NCBI GenBank assembly: GCA_946811185.2
Contig: OX328105.1
Coordinates: 36,706,974-36,770,973, forward strand
Direction of reading: 5' to 3'
Origin: Hippopus hippopus
Taxonomy: Eukaryota; Mollusca; Bivalvia; Cardiida; Cardiidae
DNA length: 64,000 nucleotides
In this document: positions 35,836 to 49,091 of the stretch, piece after piece
How positions within the stretch are numbered: position 1 is the stretch's first letter
How the letters are laid out: each line of letters starts with the position of its first letter
Made by a program: the position numbers and the translations under genes
The notes under the pieces: generated by a model
The model's input: the letters and a program-made list of their open reading frames with translations, nothing else
Database searches by the model: none
Told to the model about the DNA's origin: nothing

Positions 35836-36424
35836 GGTGGTATTTCATTTACCAGTACTTTGCACATTATTCCAAACCAATGGCTGCTTTCCTACATAAC
35901 TGTTGTCGGGATAAAAACATTGTGAGTGATGAGAAATTAATGAATCTTGTCGCAATTACTGTCATCAAACCTCGGATAATAATTGCAACAGCTGGGAAAT
36001 GGAACCTGTGAATCCCTAGTTTCAGGCTTCGTACGTCATCAACTGAGCAACCAAGCTGAGAATTATGCAGATGAAATATTTCTTTTGTAATTGATCGGAT
36101 CTTAAAGGGAGCCATGTTAAAGAAAATGAAAGTTATGAGCCCGATCTGACGACTTCAACATACTTTGAGTTATATCGCAAGCACCTACTTATGCTTTATT
36201 GGAGTTTCTTTTACCTGTACTTTGCTTTTAACCTTTCCCAAACCACTGTTTGCTTTCAAACGTAGATCATTTGAAACATTGTTCAACGATGAGAGAAGAA
36301 TGAATCCTATCGCAATGAACTTAAACAATCCTGAAAAAGAAAATTAGAACAGCCGGGGAATCGAACTATACAACCTTGGGTTTTAAGTCTGGAACATTAC
36401 TTTGCAGTTGCTTTTAGTGATGTT

Positions 36425-36482
<58 letters not shown>

Positions 36483-36591
36483 AAGACAGAGGGAGTTAGA
36501 CAGAGAGAGTATTTGATTTTGAAATGTTTACTTTATTCCTGGAGGGTTGTGATGTGCGAAAAGAAATCGTAACATTTTGTAAAGAAAAATG
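33991..36591 (-). mobile_element. SINE module cluster S5-S12, unit 5
   Basis: CACACAGAGAG before the first GA tract is shared with unit 4. Ends with a long uninterrupted GA run (36428-36472) and class II-type markers. Confidence 0.75.
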
Positions 36592-37145
36592 ATGTACAGT
36601 TGTGTTGTGAATTGAAGGAAAAAAGCCTATTTTGAAGGAGGCAAGCATATCTCATGTTTAGGAATCCTTGACACAATTTGATTTTGTGAAGATGTGGTGA
36701 AAAGCAAAGAAGTATGTTGCTGAAGCCTACTTTTGAAGTTGATCGATTCTTAGGGGGGACATTGATAAGGTAAACGAAAAATATGTTTATGGGTCATGTT
36801 TGCAAGACCTTGGAGAGGAAGATCTTGCTATAATGGGAGAAAATACTGGTGTCATATCCCCAAGCCTGTCCCCACATTATGGATACACTGGAAATGATAA
36901 GTGTGGATTTGATTGTTGTTTACTGATTTTTTTGGAAAGATTCAAAACTTAAATATAAAAAAATTGGGAAAACTGTGGACAAGGAATTGGAAATACTGTG
37001 GACTAGCTGGAAATCGAGTAAAGAAATGGAATGATTTGAATGAAGGACAAAGATGTTTTCTTGAGTGTTGAAAAGTGAACTAAAATAGTATTGAGCAAAA
37101 CTGTTTAAGTTTACAGCAGTTGTGAAGCTATTTAATAATTGCTTG

Positions 37146-37421
37146 GATGATGATGATGATTAGGTTGGTAGTGCTACTGTAGATGTTGTAGCGGAGCAAG
37201 ATTTCTTTGTTAGCCAAAGCTCTTGTAACAGTCTTTCCAAACCACTGGCTGGTTTTCAAAATAACTTTAGTCGATAGAATGATCGGTATTAAGCAAATAA
37301 TAAATCCTGCAACAACGAATATCATCGAACCTCGGACAGAAATTGGTACAGCTTGGGGACCGAACCTGCGACCGTATAGGCTTTTAGCCATGTACTTTAC
37401 CAACCAAGCTACTGGGCAAGG
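37146..37421 (-). mobile_element. SINE S1, unit 6
   Basis: Head at 37355-37421. One private change in the body (AAATAATAAAT). Followed by the longest GA tract of the series (27 repeats, 37428-37481). Confidence 0.73.
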
Positions 37422-37425
37422 CAAT

Positions 37426-37484
<59 letters not shown>

Positions 37485-38176
37485 AGTGTATTTGATTATG
37501 ACATGTTTACTTTAATCCTGAAGGGTTTTTATGTGCGAGAAGAAATTAAAACATTTTGCAAAGACAAATGATGTACAGTTGTGGATTGAAGGAAAAATAA
37601 TATAAGCTTTTGGAAGGGGATAACTTTCTTTTACCAGTACTTCGCACAATATTATTCCCAGTGGCACTGGCTGCATTCCTCACATAACCTCGTCGAAAGA
37701 ATTATGAGGGCTGAGATAAGAATAAACCCTGTCGCAGTAACTGTCATCAATTACATAGAGCATATTCTCAGTCTAAGAGATTGTATCCTCAGTCCGTAGG
37801 TTTTACTTTCACATCGGGAGAAATATTTTCAGTCTGTATTTATTTATTCCTGGAGGGTTATGAGCGAGAAGACATTGTAACTTTTTGTAAAGAACAATGA
37901 TGGAAAAAGTAAAATGTGTGAACACTATAGATTTTAATGGCCATGTGTTTAGAAATGTGCAGAAGTTAATTTTAAGGGACTCGATATTTTCTGGACAGTT
38001 TTGGATTCAATAAAAAAAGTTATAAGCTATTTGGGAGGAGATGAGTACTTTCTTTTACCAGTACTTTGCACAATATTGTTCCCATTGGCACTTGCTGCTT
38101 TCTTTTTATGACTTCGTCAGAAGGATTATCAGCGCCGAGATAAGAAGAAACCCTGTCGCAATAACTGTCATCAATT

Positions 38177-39806
38177 CCATAAAACATATTCACAGTCTTG
38201 GAGATTGTATCCTCAGTCCGCAGGTTGTACTTTCAAATGGGGAGAAATACATTTAGTGCGTAATACTGGTCCATTAGTCCTTACCATCGTCTTTAGTCTC
38301 ATTTGACCCAATCTCAGTATGTACCCTGAATTCGTGAGATAAACCCTTAGGCCATGAGCTGAGTCAACAAACGCTTGAGATTCAACCAGTTCCTTATTTC
38401 TTTACTTCATTAGGCTGCACTCTTAGTCAATGAGATAAACCTTACCTGTGGAAATTATTCGATATGATTAACCACTTTTTGGTCCGTTGTATTTGTCTTT
38501 CTGTAAGATGTATCGTCGGTCTGTCAAATGTAAATGAAAGTCCAGACACTTGTTTTTACTTTGAATTAAACCAAATGCCGTACGTTAGCCCCTTCAGTCT
38601 GTTTGATTTACCTTTAGTCCAAGAGATGTACCTTCAGTCCGAGAAATATGTCTTCGTTTTGTTTGAGTCTTACACCTTCATCTTCGAGCTCTACATCGCT
38701 TGAAATTGCTTTTAAATAGGTCCTGAAACTGTATTTCCACCTTCCTGTGACTGCGCGAGTTCCTAAGCCTGTACCCACAGTCGGCGACTTCATACCCCCA
38801 GCGCCTAAAACCAACCCTCAGGCCGTTACAAACATACTGAGTCCTTGAGATTGTATCCTCAGTTCGTGGAATGTTTCCTCAGTCTATTTCATGTCCTCTT
38901 AGACTTTGAAATCGTACCTATAGTCAGTTGAATGTACCCCCAGGCCCTGAACCACTGGCCTCACTCAAATGGTACCATTTGCACAGTTTGCCTATACACT
39001 CTTTTCCTGAAATGTACCCTAAATCTGTTAGCTGTAAGTTCAGAGAGTATCCTTAATGTAACTTTTCTTCCAGTCTTATAACATTAGTCAGCGCGTTGAG
39101 CCCAAAATTAGCAATAAAAACCCCAAGTCTATGAGATGCACCTCAGTCACTCGAATACACCATAAGGCCCTAAAGCTGTGTTCTATCTTAAAATTTACCC
39201 GTTTTCAATTAGACTTTATCCCTTGCCCACTTGATGTGCCTACAGTTCGAAGATGTGTCCTTTGTCCATTGGTTATTGCAATAGCCCGTTTCATGTTCTC
39301 TTAGGAATTGAGATGGTAGCCTTAGTGAGTGAGATGTATCATCAAGCTATAAACCTGTGTCGTTTCAGAGATTTTAGTCCCAACCTGTTAGCCTGACCCG
39401 CCAGTCGGTAAGATGTTCTTTTAGTTCCTTCTACTTTCTCTCAGGCGGTGAAATACATTCTCAGTTCGATGTTCCCTCAAACCTTGAAACAGTGTCCCTT
39501 CTATTATTTCAACCCAATGCCGTATGCCTGTATCTGTGGTAGGCTATATATTCTCTCAGTTCCACACAGATATACCCTCAGTATTTACAACTATGCCCTT
39601 TCTCCTATTTTAGGTCCAGGCGATTAGCTTGTTCTATCTGCTTCCTTCATATTTCAACCCAACTTAATTGAATGTACCCTCAGATGACGAACCCATGCCT
39701 GCACTGTTGTTTCACCGATAACTCTTTGGCCTCTACTTCTTCTTCATGATCTTAACCCTCAGTCTAAACGGTCTGAAATAATGTATTCAACCTCATTTCA
39801 CTGTCA
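38177..39806. repeat. Decayed 22-bp minisatellite, unit 6
   Basis: Same as its neighbours at the bases compared. Confidence 0.73.
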
Positions 39807-40425
39807 TCTCTCTCTCTCTTCTTCATTTCTCTCTCTTTTTCATTTCTCTCTCTCTCTCTCTCGCTCTCGCTATTTCTGTCTCTCTATTTCTGTCTCTCTT
39901 CACCTCTCTCTCTCAATCTCATTCTGTCTGTCTATCTCTTTCCTTCTCTGTCTTTCTCTCTTTGTCTCTTACTCTCTATCTACTCCTTTCTGAACTCTTT
40001 GTCTTACTCTCTGCTCCTCATTCTTATCTTCTCTCTACACTCTTTTCTACTGTCAGTCTCCCGCTGTCTCTCTCTCTTTCTCGCTGTCGCTCTCTATCTA
40101 TCTCTCTCTCTTTCTTTCTCGCTTTCTGTCTTTCTCTCGCTCTCTATTTCTCTCTCTATCCCTCCCATTTCTCTTCCTCCTCTTCTTATATTTCTCCTCT
40201 TTCTATCTGTATCTCGCTGCCTCCTTTCACACAGTTTCTCTATCTCTGTTTTTCTCTCTCTTTCGCTATTCCACCATCTTCTGTCTCATTGTCTATCGTT
40301 CATTATTCTCTCACGTTCTCTCTGTCTGTCTTTCTGTCTCCCTTTATTCCTTTTTCCTTCCTGCAGACTTCTGTCTCTGTCCCTCTATCCATCTCTTTCG
40401 CCTTCTGTCCCTCTCTCTCTCTTTT
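39807..40425. repeat. CT-rich microsatellite, unit 6
   Basis: Short form, but with CGCCTTCTGTCC as in units 1-3 and a private TCTCTTTCTCGCTG near 40074: a mixed haplotype. Confidence 0.94.
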
Positions 40426-40894
40426 GGCTGACTTGATATTGCATCTTTGGTCTCCTTGTTGTGTTTCTCACGTTTATAAGACGGTATTCTCGGACTATGA
40501 TGTTTATCCTTTTCCTCCAAAAATGTACTTCCTACAATAAATTTTGCTTCCTTTCCTTCATATCTTCCTCAGGCTGTATGATTGATGGTTTCTCAGTTGA
40601 TATGATGCTCCCTCAGACCGTAATTTTGATTGTTATCTGCTTTTAAATACATGTAGATTAAGAACTATGTAGAATTGTCCATTAGATCTTTTAGTATGAA
40701 ATGTTAATGGTGTAACTGGCACAATTGAGACATCCTGGCAAGATCTTACAAAATTATGTAATCACCCTGTGCATGTTTTACCTTAAGAATGCCAAAAAAG
40801 CCAAGGTTCCCACTTTATGATCAGAAGCAATTTGTTGATTGAAAATAATACATAAACATTCACGTAAGATTCTCCATATCATATTTATGCAGTA

Positions 40895-41213
40895 TTGATT
40901 CATTGATTGATTGCAGAGTGTTAAACGCCGTTTACAACATTATTTCAGTTTATATAGCGGCGGCCAGTGCACTTATGTATTCTTTCCTGTAATTTCTTTT
41001 ACCAGTATTACGCACAATATTCTTTCCAAGCCACTGGCTGCTTTCCCACATGACAATCGTGGAAACAATGGTCAACGTTGAGAGTGGAATGAATCGTATC
41101 GCATGGAATATCAGCAATCCTCGGAAAATAATTGGCCGAACCGGGAATGAAACCAGCGACCCCCCTGTTCTCAAGTCCTGTATGCTACCGACTGAGCTAC
41201 CGAGGCTCGGCAA
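40895..41213 (-). mobile_element. Complete SINE S4, unit 6
   Basis: First copy with the CCTGTAATTTC variant that marks units 6-9. TTATGCAGTA repeats intact. Confidence 0.87.
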
Positions 41214-41331
41214 TTATGCAGTAACTCCACTCCGTATAATCACAAGGTCAATTGAGCAACTCGGGGGCATGACAGTTTTTTGATATTGTTTGTTTGTATG
41301 GTGTTTCTCGTAGTTTCAGCATATTTCTGTC

Positions 41332-41447
41332 ATATCACGGAGGCCAGTGCATCTACCATTGCCTTCCTGTGAGTCTTTATCCAGTGTTCCGCACAATATT
41401 ATATCCACTGGCTTCTTTCTCACATACTCAACGTCATAAACATCGAT

Positions 41448-41495
<48 letters not shown>

Positions 41496-42089
41496 GGTGG
41501 TATTTCATTTACCAGTACTTTGCACATTATTCCAAACCAATGGCTGCTTTCCTACATAACTGTTGTCGGGATAAAAACATTGTGAGTGATGAGAAATTAA
41601 TGAATCTTGTCGCAATTACTGTCATCAAACCTCGGATAATAATTGCAACAGCTGGGAAATGGAACCTGTGAATCCCTAGTTTCAGGCTTCGTACGTCATC
41701 AACTGAGCAACCAAGCTGAGAATTATGCAGATGAAATATTTCTTTTGTAATTGATCGGATCTTAAAGGGAGCCATGTTAAAGAAAATGAAAGTTATGAGC
41801 CCGATCTGACGACTTCAACATAATTTGAGTTATATCGCAAGCACCTACTTATGCTTTATTGGAGTTTTATTACCTGTACTTTGCTTTTAACCTTTCCCAA
41901 ACCACTGTTTGCTTTCAAACGTAGATCATTTGAAACATTGTTCAACGATGAGAGAAGAATGAATCCTGTCGCCATGAACTTAAACAATCCTGAAAAAGAA
42001 AATTAGAATAGCCGGGGAATCGAACTATACAACCTTTGGTTTTATGTCTGGAACATTACTTTGCTGCTGCTTTTAGTGATGTTGGCTGA

Positions 42090-42122
<33 letters not shown>

Positions 42123-42754
42123 GATTTGATTTTGAAATATTTACTTTATTTCTGGAGGGTTGTAATTTGCGTGAAGAAATTGTAACATATTGTAAAGAAA
42201 TATGATGTACAGTTATCTTGTGAATTGAAGGGGGGGAAAAATGTGAGCGATGAGAAATGAATGAATCTTGTCGCAATGGCTGTCGTCAAACCTCGGATAA
42301 GAATTGCAACAGCTGGGGTATCGAACCTGTGAAGCCCTAGTTTCGGACCTCGTACGTCACCAACTGAGCAATTAAGCAGAGAATTATGCTGATGAAGTTT
42401 TCTTTTGTAACTGATCAGATCTTAAAGGGAGCCACATTAACGAAAATGAAAGTTATGAGCCCGATCTGACGACTTCAACATAATTTGAGTTATATCGCAA
42501 GCACCTACTTATGCGTTATTGGAGTTTCTTTTTACCGGTATCTTGCTTTTAACCTTTCCCAAACCACTGTTTGCTTTCAAACGTAGATAATTTGAAACAT
42601 TGTTGAACGATGAGAGAAGAATGAATCCTGTCGCAATGAATTTAATCCTGAAAAAGGAAATAAGATAAACCGGGGAATCGAACTATAGAACCTTGGGTTT
42701 TAAGTCTGGAACATTACTTTGCCGTTGCTTTTAGTGATATGTTTGCTGAGAGCA

Positions 42755-42789
<35 letters not shown>

Positions 42790-43413
42790 GAAAGGATTTG
42801 ATTTTGAAATGTTTACTTTATTTCTGGAGGGTTGTTATGTGCATGAAGAAAATGTAACATTTTGGAAAGAAAAATGATATACAGTTATGTTGTGAATTGA
42901 AGGGGGAAAAATGTGAGCGACGAGAAATGAATGAATCTTGTCGCAATTACTGTCATCAAACCGCGGCTAAAAATTACAAAAGCTGGGGAATCGAACCTGT
43001 GAACCCTAGTTTCAGGCTTCGCACGTCATCAACTGAGCAACCAAGCTAAGAATTATGCTGATGAAGTTTTCTTTTGTAATTGATCAGATCTTAAAGGGAG
43101 CCATGTTAAAGAAAATGAAAGTTATGAGCCCGATCTGACAACTTGAACATACTTTGAGTTATATCGCAAGCACCTACTTATGCTTTATTGGAGTTTCTTT
43201 TACCTGTACTTTGCTTTTAACCTTTCCCAAACCACTGTTTGCTTTCAAACGTAGATCATTTGAAACATTGTTCAACGATGAGAGAAGAATGAATCCTATC
43301 GCAATGAACTTAAACAATCCTGAAAAAGAAAATTAGAACAGCCGGGGAATCGAACTATACAACCTTGGGTTTTAAGTCTGGAACATTACTTTGCAGTTGC
43401 TTTTAGTGATGTT

Positions 43414-43473
<60 letters not shown>

Positions 43474-43582
43474 AAGACAGAGAGAGTTAGACAGAGAGAG
43501 TATTTGATTTTGAAATGTTTACTTTATTCCTGGAGGGTTGTGATGTGCGAAAAGAATTCGTAACATTTTGTAAAGAAAAATG
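41332..43582 (-). mobile_element. SINE module cluster without the class I insertion, unit 6
   Basis: After S10 the linker continues GATCTGACAACTTGAACATAC (about 43133-43152) straight into S12, with no S11. Its S6 carries the S11-type markers GGTGGTGG and GATCGGATC. S7 has GAGTTTTATTACC (near 41862) where class I has GAGTTTCTTTTACC. Confidence 0.77.
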
Positions 43583-44136
43583 ATGTACAGTTGTGTTGTG
43601 AATTGAAGGAAAAAAGCCTATTTTGAAGGAGGCAAGCATATCTCATGTTTAGGAATCCTTGACACAATTTGATTTTGTGAAGATGTGGTGAAAAGCAAAG
43701 AAGTATGTTGCTGAAGCCTACTTTTGAAGTTGATCGATTCTTAGGGGGGACATTGATAAGGTAAACGAAAAATATGTTTATGGGTCATGTTTGCAAGACC
43801 TTGGAGAGGAAGATCTTGCTATAATGGGAGAAAATACTGGTGTCATATCCCCAAGCCTGTCCCCACATTATGGATACACTGGAAATGATAAGTGTGGATT
43901 TGATTGTTGTTTACTGATTTATTTGGAAAGATTCAAAACTTAAATATAAAAAAATTGGGAAAACTGTGGACAAGCAATTGGAAATACTGTGGACTAGCTG
44001 GAAATCGAGTAAAGAAATGGAATGATTTGAATGTAGGACAAAGATGTTTTCCTGAGTGTTGAAAAGTGAACTAAAATAGTATTGAGCAAAACTGTTTAAG
44101 TTTACAGCAGTTGTGAAGCTATTTAATAATTGCTTG

Positions 44137-44412
44137 GATGATGATGATGATTAGGTTGGTAGTGCTACTGTAGATGTTGTAGCGGAGCAAGATTTCTTTG
44201 TTAGCCAAAGCTCTTGTAACAGTCTTTCCAAACCACTGGCTGGTTTTCAAAATAACTTTAGTCGATAGAATGATCGGTATTAAGCAAAGAATAAATCCTG
44301 CAACAACGAATATCATCGAACCTCGGACAGAAATTGGTACAGCTTGGGGACCGAACCTGCGACCGTATAGGCTTTTAGCCATGTACTTTACCAACCAAGC
44401 TACTGGGCAAGG
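44137..44412 (-). mobile_element. SINE S1, unit 7
   Basis: Head at 44346-44412; 22-repeat GA tract follows. Confidence 0.73.
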
Positions 44413-44416
44413 CAAT

Positions 44417-44465
<49 letters not shown>

Positions 44466-45157
44466 AGTGTATTTGATTATGACATGTTTACTTTAATCCT
44501 GAAGGGTTTTTATGTGCGAGAAGAAATTAAAACATTTTGCAAAGACAAATGATGTACAGTTGTGGATTGAAGGAAAAATAATATAAGCTTTTGGAAGGGG
44601 ATAACTTTCTTTTACCAGTACTTCGCACAATATTATTCCCATTGACACTGGCTGCATTCCTCACATAACCTCGTCGAAAGAATTATGAGGGCTGAGATAA
44701 GAATAAACCCTGTCGCAGTAACTGTCATCAATTACATAGAGCATATTCTCAGTCTAAGAGATTGTATCCTCAGTCCGTAGGTTTTACTTTCACATCGGGA
44801 GAAATATTTTCAGTCTGTATTTATTTATTCCTGGAGGGTTATGAGCGAGAAGACATTGTAACTTTTTGTAAAGAACAATGATGGAAAAAGTAAAATGTGT
44901 GAACACTATAGATTTTAATGGCCATGTGTTTAGAAATGTGCAGAAGTTAATTTTAAGGGACTCGATATTTTCTGGACAGTTTTGGATTCAATAAAAAAAG
45001 TTATAAGCTATTTGGGAGGAGATGAGTACTTTCTTTTACCAGTACTTTGCACAATATTGTTCCCATTGGCACTTGCTGCTTTCTTTTTATGACTTCGTCA
45101 GAAGGATTATCAGCGCCGAGATAAGAAGAAACCCTGTCGCAATAACTGTCATCAATT

Positions 45158-46787
45158 CCATAAAACATATTCACAGTCTTGGAGATTGTATCCTCAGTCC
45201 GCAGGTTGTACTTTCAAATGGGGAGAAATACATTTAGTGCGTAATACTGGTCCATTAGTCCTTACCATCGTCTTTAGTCTCATTTGATCCAATCTCAGTA
45301 TGTACCCTGAATTCGTGAGATAAACCCTTAGGCCACGAGCTGAGTCAACAAACGCTTGAGATTCAACCAGTTCCTTATTTCTTTACTTCATTAGGCTGCA
45401 CTCTTAGTCAATGAGATAAACCTTACCTGTGGAAATTATTCGATATGATTAACCACTTTTTGGTCCGTTGTATTTGTCTTTCTGTAAGATGTATCGTCGG
45501 TCTGTCAAATGTAAATGAAAGTCCAGACACTTGTTTTTACTTTGAATTAAACCAAATGCCGTACGTTAGCCCCTTCAGTCTGTTTGATTTACCTTTAGTC
45601 CAAGAGATGTACCTTCAGTCCGAGAAATATGTCTTCGTTTTGTTTGAGTCTTACACCTTCATCTTCGAGCTCTACATCGCTTGAAATTGCTTTTAAATAG
45701 GTCCTGAAACTGTATTTCCACCTTCCTGTGACTGCGCGAGTTCCTAAGCCTGTACCCACAGTCGGCGACTTCATACCCCCAGCGCCTAAAACCAACCCTC
45801 AGGCCGTTACAAACATACTGAGTCCTTGAGATTGTATCCTCAGTTCGTGGAATGTTTCCTCAGTCTATTTCATGTCCTCTTAGACTTTGAAATCGTACCT
45901 ATAGTCAGTTGAATGTACCCCCAGGCCCTGAACCACTGGCCTCACTCAAATGGTACCATTTGCACAGTTTGCCTATACACTCTTTTCCTGAAATGTACCC
46001 TAAATCTGTTAGCTTTAAGTTCAGAGAGTATCCTTAATGTAACTTTTCTTCCAGTCTTATAACATTAGTCAGCGCGTTGAGCCCAAAATTAGCAATAAAA
46101 ACCCCAAGTCTATGAGATGCACCTCAGTCACTCGAATACACCATAAGGCCCTAAAGCTGTGTTCTATCTTAAAATTTACCCGTTTTCAATTAGACTTTAT
46201 CCCTTGCCCACTTGATGTGCCTACAGTTCGAAGATGTGTCCTTTGTCCATTGGTTATTGCAATAGCCCGTTTCATGTTCTCTTAGGAATTGAGATGGTAG
46301 CCTTAGTGAGTGAGATGTATCATCAAGCTATAAACCTGTGTCGTTTCAGAGATTTTAGTCCCAACCTGTTAGCCTGACCCGCCAGTCGGTAAGATGTTCT
46401 TTTAGTTCCTTCTACTTTCTCTCAGGCGGTGAAATACATTCTCAGTTCGATGTTCCCTCAAACCTTGAAACAGTGTCCCTTCTATTATTTCAACCCAATG
46501 CCGTATGCCTGTATCTGTGGTAGGCTATATATTCTCTCAGTTCCACACAGATATACCCTCAGTATTTACAACTATGCCCTTTCTCCTATTTTAGGTCCAG
46601 GCGATTAGCTTGTTCTATCTGCTTCCTTCATATTTCAACCCAACTTAATTGAATGTACCCTCAGATGACAAACCCATGCCTGCACTGTTGTTTCACCGAT
46701 AACTCTTTGGCCTCTACTTCTTCTTCATGATCTTAACCCTCAGTCTAAACGGTCTGAAATAATGTATTCAACCTCATTTCACTGTCA
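45158..46787. repeat. Decayed 22-bp minisatellite, unit 7
   Basis: Four private substitutions listed under the unit fall here, more than in its neighbours. Confidence 0.73.
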
Positions 46788-47406
46788 TCTCTCTCTCTCT
46801 TCTTCATTTCTCTCTCTTTTTCATTTCTCTCTCTCTCTCTCTCGCTCTCGCTATTTCTGTCTCTCTATTTCTGTCTCTCTTCACCTCTCTCTCTCAATCT
46901 CATTCTGTCTGTCTATCTCTTTCCTTCTCTGTCTTTCTCTCTTTGTCTCTTACTCTCTATCTACTCCTTTCTGAACTCTTTGTCTTACTCTCTGCTCCTC
47001 ATTCTTATCTTCTCTCTACACTCTTTTCTACTGTCAGTCTCCCGCTGTCTCTCTCTCTCTCTCGCTGTCGCTCTCTATCTCTCTCTCTCTCTTTCTTTCT
47101 CGCTTTCTGTCTTTCTCTCGCTCTCTATTTCTCTCTCTATCCCTCCCATTTCTCTTCCTCCTCTTCTTATATTTCTCCTCTTTCTATCTGTATCTCGCTG
47201 CCTCCTTTCACACAGTTTCTCTATCTCTGTTTTTCTCTCTCTTTCGCTATTCCACCATCTTCTGTCTCATTGTCTATCGTTCATTATTCTCTCACGTTCT
47301 CTCTGTCTGTCTTTCTGTCTCCCTTTATTCCTTTTTCCTTCCTGCAGACTTCTGTCTCTGTCCCTCTATCCATCTCTTTCGCCTTCAGTCCCTCTCTCTC
47401 TCTTTT
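46788..47406. repeat. CT-rich microsatellite, unit 7
   Basis: Short form; one TATCTATC step is TATCTCTC near 47079. Confidence 0.94.
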
Positions 47407-47875
47407 GGCTGACTTGATATTGCATCTTTGGTCTCCTTGTTGTGTTTCTCACGTTTATAAGACGGTATTCTCGGACTATGATGTTTATCCTTTTCCTCCA
47501 AAAATGTACTTCCTACAATAAATTTTGCTTCCTTTCCTTCATATCTTCCTCAGGCTGTATGATTGATGGTTTCTCAGTTGATATGATGCTCCCTCAGACC
47601 GTAATTTTGATTGTTATCTGCTTTTAAATACATGTAGATTAAGAACTATGTAGAATTGTCCATTAGATCTTTTAGTATGAAATGTTAATGGTGTAACTGG
47701 CACAATTGAGACATCCTGGCAAGATCTTACAAAATTATGTAATCACCCTGTGCATGTTTTACCTTAAGAATGCCAAAAAAGCCAAGGTTCCCACTTTATG
47801 ATCAGAAGCAATTTGTTGATTGAAAATAATACATAAACATTCACGTAAGATTCTCCATATCATATTTATGCAGTA

Positions 47876-48194
47876 TTGATTCATTGATTGATTGCAGAGT
47901 GTTAAACGCCGTTTACAACATTATTTCAGTTTATATAGCGGCGGCCAGTGCACTTATGTATTCTTTCCTGTAATTTCTTTTACCAGTATTACGCACAATA
48001 TTCTTTCCAAGCCACTGGCTGCTTTCCCACATGACAATCGTGGAAACAATGGTCAACGTTGAGAGTGGAATGAATCGTATCGCATGGAATATCAGCAATC
48101 CTCGGAAAATAATTGGCCGAACCGGGAATGAAACCAGCGACCCCCCTGTTCTCAAGTCCTGTATGCTACCGACTGAGCTACCGAGGCTCGGCAA
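47876..48194 (-). mobile_element. Complete SINE S4, unit 7
   Basis: Class II variant of the body, target-site repeats intact. Confidence 0.87.
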
Positions 48195-48312
48195 TTATGC
48201 AGTAACTCCACTCCGTATAATCACAAGGTCAATTGAGCAACTCGGGGGCATGACAGTTTTTTGATATTGTTTGTTTGTATGGTGTTTCTCGTAGTTTCAG
48301 CATATTTCTGTC

Positions 48313-48428
48313 ATATCACGGAGGCCAGTGCATCTACCATTGCCTTCCTGTGAGTCTTTATCCAGTGTTCCGCACAATATTATATCCACTGGCTTCTTTC
48401 TCACATACTCAACGTCATAAACATCGAT

Positions 48429-48466
<38 letters not shown>

Positions 48467-49060
48467 GGTGGTATTTCATTTACCAGTACTTTGCACATTA
48501 TTCCAAACCAATGGCTGCTTTCCTACATAACTGTTGTCGGGATAAAAACATTGTGAGTGATGAGAAATTAATGAATCTTGTCGCAATTACTGTCATCAAA
48601 CCTCGGATAATAATTGCAACAGCTGGGAAATGGAACCTGTGAATCCCTAGTTTCAGGCTTCGTACGTCATCAACTGAGCAACCAAGCTGAGAATTATGCA
48701 GATGAAATATTTCTTTTGTAATTGATCGGATCTTAAAGGGAGCCATGTTAAAGAAAATGAAAGTTATGAGCCCGATCTGACGACTTCAACATAATTTGAG
48801 TTATATCGCAAGCGCCTACTTATGCTTTATTGGAGTTTTTTTACCTGTACTTTGCTTTTAACCTTTCCCAAACCACTGTTTGCTTTCAAACGTAGATCAT
48901 TTGAAACATTGTTCAACGATGAGAGAAGAATGAATCTTGTCGCCATGAACTTAAACAATCCTGAAAAAGAAAATTAGAATAGCCGGGGAATCGAACTATA
49001 CAACCTTTGGTTTTATGTCTGGAACATTACTTTGCTGCTGCTTTTAGTGATGTTGGCTGA

Positions 49061-49091
<31 letters not shown>

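Larger units (their letters stand above)
29267..36591. repeat. Macrosatellite unit 5 (class I with a class II right end, 7325 bp)
   Basis: Shares private variants with unit 4 through about 35,590 and has the class I insertion (35772-36146, 375 bp). The last GA tract and block X (from about 36,487) instead carry the markers of units 6-8: AGTTAGACAGAGAGAG and TTATTCCTGG. A switch therefore lies between about 36,150 and 36,490. Confidence 0.97.
36592..43582. repeat. Macrosatellite unit 6 (class II, mosaic, 6991 bp)
   Basis: The left part is class I-like (ATTTTTTTGG, ACAAGGAATTGG, CGCCTTCTGTCC), the right part class II (AGCAATTTGTTG from about 40,828, CCTGTAATTTC, no insertion). The switch lies between about 40,410 and 40,830. 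Private bases: TTGAATGAAGGAC near 37038, TTCTTGAGTG near 37058, CAAATAATAAATCC near 37295, GATAAGAATTGC near 42295 and CCGCGGCTAAAA near 42962. Confidence 0.97.
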
